From NCBI GenBank assembly GCA_050084985.1, contig JBITNC010000002.1, positions 12,214,001 to 12,278,000 of the forward strand: a DNA stretch of 64,000 nucleotides, in the 5' to 3' direction. Position 1 is the first letter of the stretch. Every line of letters starts with the position of its first letter. Positions 60,291-64,000 of this stretch are shown in pieces. This DNA comes from Nageia nagi (Eukaryota; Pinophyta). Under the pieces are notes generated by a model. That model was given only the letters and a program-made list of their open reading frames with translations. It did no database searches and was not told the origin of the DNA. A program made the position numbers and the translations under genes.

Positions 60291-60949
60291 TAATTATACA
60301 TGCATTGTTGACCTTCTTAGTAATGTAAGAAAGTAAATCAAATTTTTTATGGTGGAAAAAATTACATATAAATACATAGAAAATTTGTAGAGTTGGAGAG
60401 ATTATCTTGGGTGATACAACCCTACTTTCTTTCCCACTATAGTGAGAAAATTAGAATTTTCTTTTAGTCTATTAAACACATCCAACAATTGCAATTAAAT
60501 GGTTTTTCATTGAATATTTTATACATGTATGCTAAAGAATATACAAGGCCCCAAAATTATTTAAGAAGATGCATGGTGAAAACATGTTTTTATGGACTAT
60601 AATGATTGTAAGATATGCTACTTAAGGTTTATCATCAAATATTATGGTTGTGAAATCCTAGCTATGGATTTTCAAAAAGCCTATTATATGTTTATAGAGC
60701 TAAATTCTTGGAAAATGTTATACAATTGAAAACATACTGATTATTTAAAGATGAATATATTCTAATGTTCAACCATCACTACTCATTCAGTTCTCTTCAA
60801 CAATATCTCTAACCAATAATAAACAATGAACAAATAATATATCTACAATAATGGATCAATGACCTTGCGTTAACTAGCCATTAATACCATATAAGTGGAT
60901 GGTGATGTTCAAAAGCATGCAAGATGACTTGTCATCCTTGTAATATGTG

Positions 60950-61206
60950 ATAAGGGATAGATGCATTTTGTTTATCCTTCACATGAAATACATTTATCCC
61001 CTAGTAAAACTAGGTAGGGATTTTTAATGGGGGATAAATGGCTTGGATTTAAGAGGGTATAAACACATTAATTTTGTATAAGGGGTAAATACATTTTGTT
61101 TATCTTTCATAGGTAATATGTTTATCTCCTAGTAAAACTAGGTACATATTTTTAGTAGGGGATAAATGAATTAGGTTTAAGAGGGGATGAACACATTAAA
61201 TTTGTA
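60950..61206. repeat. 128-bp tandem duplication followed by degenerate short repeats
   Basis: Copies at 60950-61077 and 61078-about 61206 share GCATTTTGTTTATC or ACATTTTGTTTATC, CCTAGTAAAACTAGGTA and GGGGATAAATG. CCTAGTAAAACTAGG contains an inverted repeat. Up to about 61400 shorter fragments with GGATAAATACAT continue. Confidence 0.88.
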
Positions 61207-61399
61207 TATGGGATAACTACATTATTTTTAATCTTAAATAAACACATTACATTTATATGGGGTTAAATATAATCTATTTATGAATGGATAAATACATTAT
61301 GCATATCTAAGGATAAGCATAATGTCATTACTAATGGATAAATACAATGCATTTATCTTACCTAAAATAATGTGTTTATCTTCTACTAAATGTAATGTG

Positions 61400-64000
61400 T
61401 TTATATGTGCATTCATCATACCCCATGCATGCATATCATTTACAATGACTTTAAGCTAGTAAGTGTGTAGGTCCTCATCATTACCAAATATGATGACTCA
61501 AAATTGTATGTACAATGAAATGGGACTTTTGTAGCCTTGGCTTTGATGCTTTTGATTTCAAGTTGATTGTTACTTGAAACCTTTTCAAATCGTTAATGGA
61601 TTATGTTAGAAATTATATAATTTGTAAAGCTTATTGATTTGTATTTTTGATTGCAAGATATTATTATTAATAATCATGTGATATGTTGAGGTAAGCATTT
61701 ACAATAAATTGAATTCTCCAATTTTATTATGTTTGTTTAATATTTGAAATTCATATTTTTAATTTAATATTAAAATTTTAAAATCATAATGTCTGATGAA
61801 AATTTGATTGGAATAAAATAATAAAAATTATAATATTTTTCATGGGAACTAAAGTAGAAAATAAGATGTATAAAGTGGAAATCAGGGTAATACACCATAT
61901 TTCTCTAAGTAGTAATGTAGTTTTTATTATGAAATTTCATTACATGTATGCAAATTAGTTGTTTATATATATAGGTTACACAAGGCTCCTCATGCTTAAA
62001 TATTTTATTACCTAAAATCTTAGAGTTGAAGATAATATTGATGGTTGAAGCTAAAGAAAAATAAAATATAATATAATAATAAGACAAGAAATCATGATTA
62101 AAAAACAATTAAAAAAATGATCTCATCTCTATGTACCTTCACACATTAAGTGATGTTTAACCTAAATACTTCACATTCTTATAAGGAAAATACTTAGTTT
62201 GGAAGTTGTCATTATACTTCAATTTTTTTTCACAAAATGCAATAATATAATTAGCTCTCATTCATTGAAAATACCAACTAAAACTTCTATTTCAAGAATA
62301 TAAATATGAATTTTTATTTGAGTAAAATTGTAGACATTCCTTTGATTAATTAAAATGCAACATTATCAGTGATGAATAAATATATCAAGTGTACATTGTT
62401 CAAACTTAAGTTAGCATTATCATTACCAATTTATAATATATGGATTATCTTCTTCATATGAAATTTTTAAATACTTCTCAATGCAATATTTATTGAAATA
62501 TTCAAACAAAGAAATAAAACTACTCTCCCTTTACAATAATCCATATATTAAAAAACTCTTAATGAAGCCTTTCAATGGTCCTAATTTGATTTAAATATTA
62601 ACATTTATATTAAATGAAGTCATCAAAATAATTATTTATGTGCTTAGAAGCTTATAATGAAAATGTCCAATTAATCTTGTAGCTTATCAAACATTCTTAT
62701 TTGTATACCAAATATATTCAATACCCATTTCCATATTCCTATGCTATTGGGCAATGTTTTCTCCCATTTTCAAATATGATACACCAATCTAGTATAATAA
62801 ATTCTTTACTTAGGTTATTCTATATTAATATTTTCATATCTCTAATTAGCTAAATAAAAGATCCAAATAAGCCTATTATCCCATTCCTACTTTAAAATAA
62901 TTATTTTTATGTTTTGATTTAAATATTTTCTCTTTATTAGGTTAATGATAGTTTTAATAAATTCTTCCTTCCAATGTAAATCTCATCATCATCATACTTG
63001 ATTATTGACCTTGTATAGAGAGACTATTTATGTCATACAATATGCTTAATGGATTCCATTGATATTATTCCAAGCTAAGCATTTATCACAACAAAAATAT
63101 CTTTCCAAAATATTATTTTACTTTTTCAACTCCCTTAACATAGCTTCACAACATCATACTCATGTTAATAGGTAATGAGAATAATTATAATGAAAATATC
63201 AAAATAAATATTGATAAAAATGAGAATTTGATAAAAATCAAAATGATTTCAAATGAAATAGTTCCATAAGTTTTATTCATAAAAACAAAATAAGTATATG
63301 AAATATTCTTATAATAAAAATCATTGGGGTGGGACTTTCATACTTTTAAGATGTCATGACTGATACCATTGATGTTGATCTCAGAAATGGAGAGCAACTA
63401 TCTTAAATTATCATTGGTTAGTCATTTTCAAGGATCACATTTGAAGGGATGACTTAAAAGTTTTTTGAAGGGTAAATTTTAATGAAGTCCTTCTTGAATG
63501 AAGGTTTAAAAAATATCATACCCTTTATTTGAAATGTATATTTTTAATTAAGATACATATGCATATATATAAAAAATTACCTTTCTAAATTCTAATGGAT
63601 GTGATTTATCAACTTAATATCACCTACCAAATTTTCAAAAGAATATTTAAAAATAAATAATTAATAAGAAAACCAACATGAGTAGTTCCATATCCAAAAT
63701 AGGTAATATAGAAATTAAAATAGATTGTCCAAATGTCAAAATAGGTATTTCTAATATAAAAAATGAGCATATGCAAAATAAAAATATATAAACCTTACAA
63801 CAATATAAGTACATCTAAAATATGAAGTAGTAATGAATGAAAGGTCTAAAATCCTAAATAGATTCTTTAAGAGTTAAAGCAAGTATCTTTAAAGTTGAAA
63901 TAGATTCTCAAAACATGAAATGGGAATAAGAGAAGCCCCATCTTACTATACATGAGTGGAAGACATATTCAACCCAAAACCTTGTAATTCAACTACAAAA
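61400..64000. other. AT-rich intergenic DNA, nothing recognised
   Basis: Very low GC, short frames only, no LTR, transposase or pol motif found on either strand. Confidence 0.5.

Overview
The window is nuclear DNA from a large-genome seed plant. I favour a gymnosperm such as a conifer, because one housekeeping gene is spread over more than 35 kb by introns of 6 to 17 kb packed with old, nested LTR retrotransposons. That taxonomic call is an inference. All reading was by eye: no search or alignment was run, and family names rest on recognised protein motifs.

The one host gene that looks functional is a TruB-type tRNA pseudouridine synthase on the minus strand. Seven exons can be placed: 43939-43045, 33144-33089, 32889-32807, 15953-15875, 9629-9519, 8903-8794 and 8518-8435. 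All have GT/AG borders and compatible phases, giving about 472 codons in frame. The N terminus looks like an organelle transit peptide. The last exon or exons lie beyond the left edge or were not found. The gene starts at 43939, and everything between its exons is intron.

Intron contents, left to right. Intron 7 (1-8434) holds two broken hAT transposase copies. One is split by a 2-kb polyadenylated retroposon with an 18-bp target duplication. Intron 4 (9630-15874) holds an unrecognised coding-like ORF, a 451-bp non-autonomous hAT element, a copia fragment, a tidy 1.5-kb LTR element with a 182-aa ORF of unknown type, LINE pieces and a gypsy scrap. Intron 3 (15954-32806) holds a decayed chromovirus (16702-23170) with a solo LTR inside its 5' LTR, an LTR fragment, and a second gypsy-type element (about 24140-32415). 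That second element carries pieces of at least two unrelated host genes, a CSI1-like ARM-repeat gene and a TPLATE-like gene, and a 3.5-kb hAT transposon sits inside the TPLATE piece. Intron 1 (33145-43044) holds a Ty1/copia element inserted into the 3' end of an older copia element and itself hit by a solo LTR.

Right of the gene start (43940-64000) the sequence is AT-rich and intergenic. It contains a copia element reduced to gag and protease (45551-51738) whose 3' LTR was split by another LTR element, a minus-strand Tat/Ogre-type gypsy pol relic (about 53040-55480), a diverged tandem array of about eight units of 205-318 bp (58120-60290), and a 128-bp tandem duplication (60950-61206). No tRNA, rRNA or CRISPR feature was seen. 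The most notable finds are the element with CSI1-like and TPLATE-like host pieces, the TE-filled but apparently intact TruB gene, and the small LTR element with an unplaced ORF.
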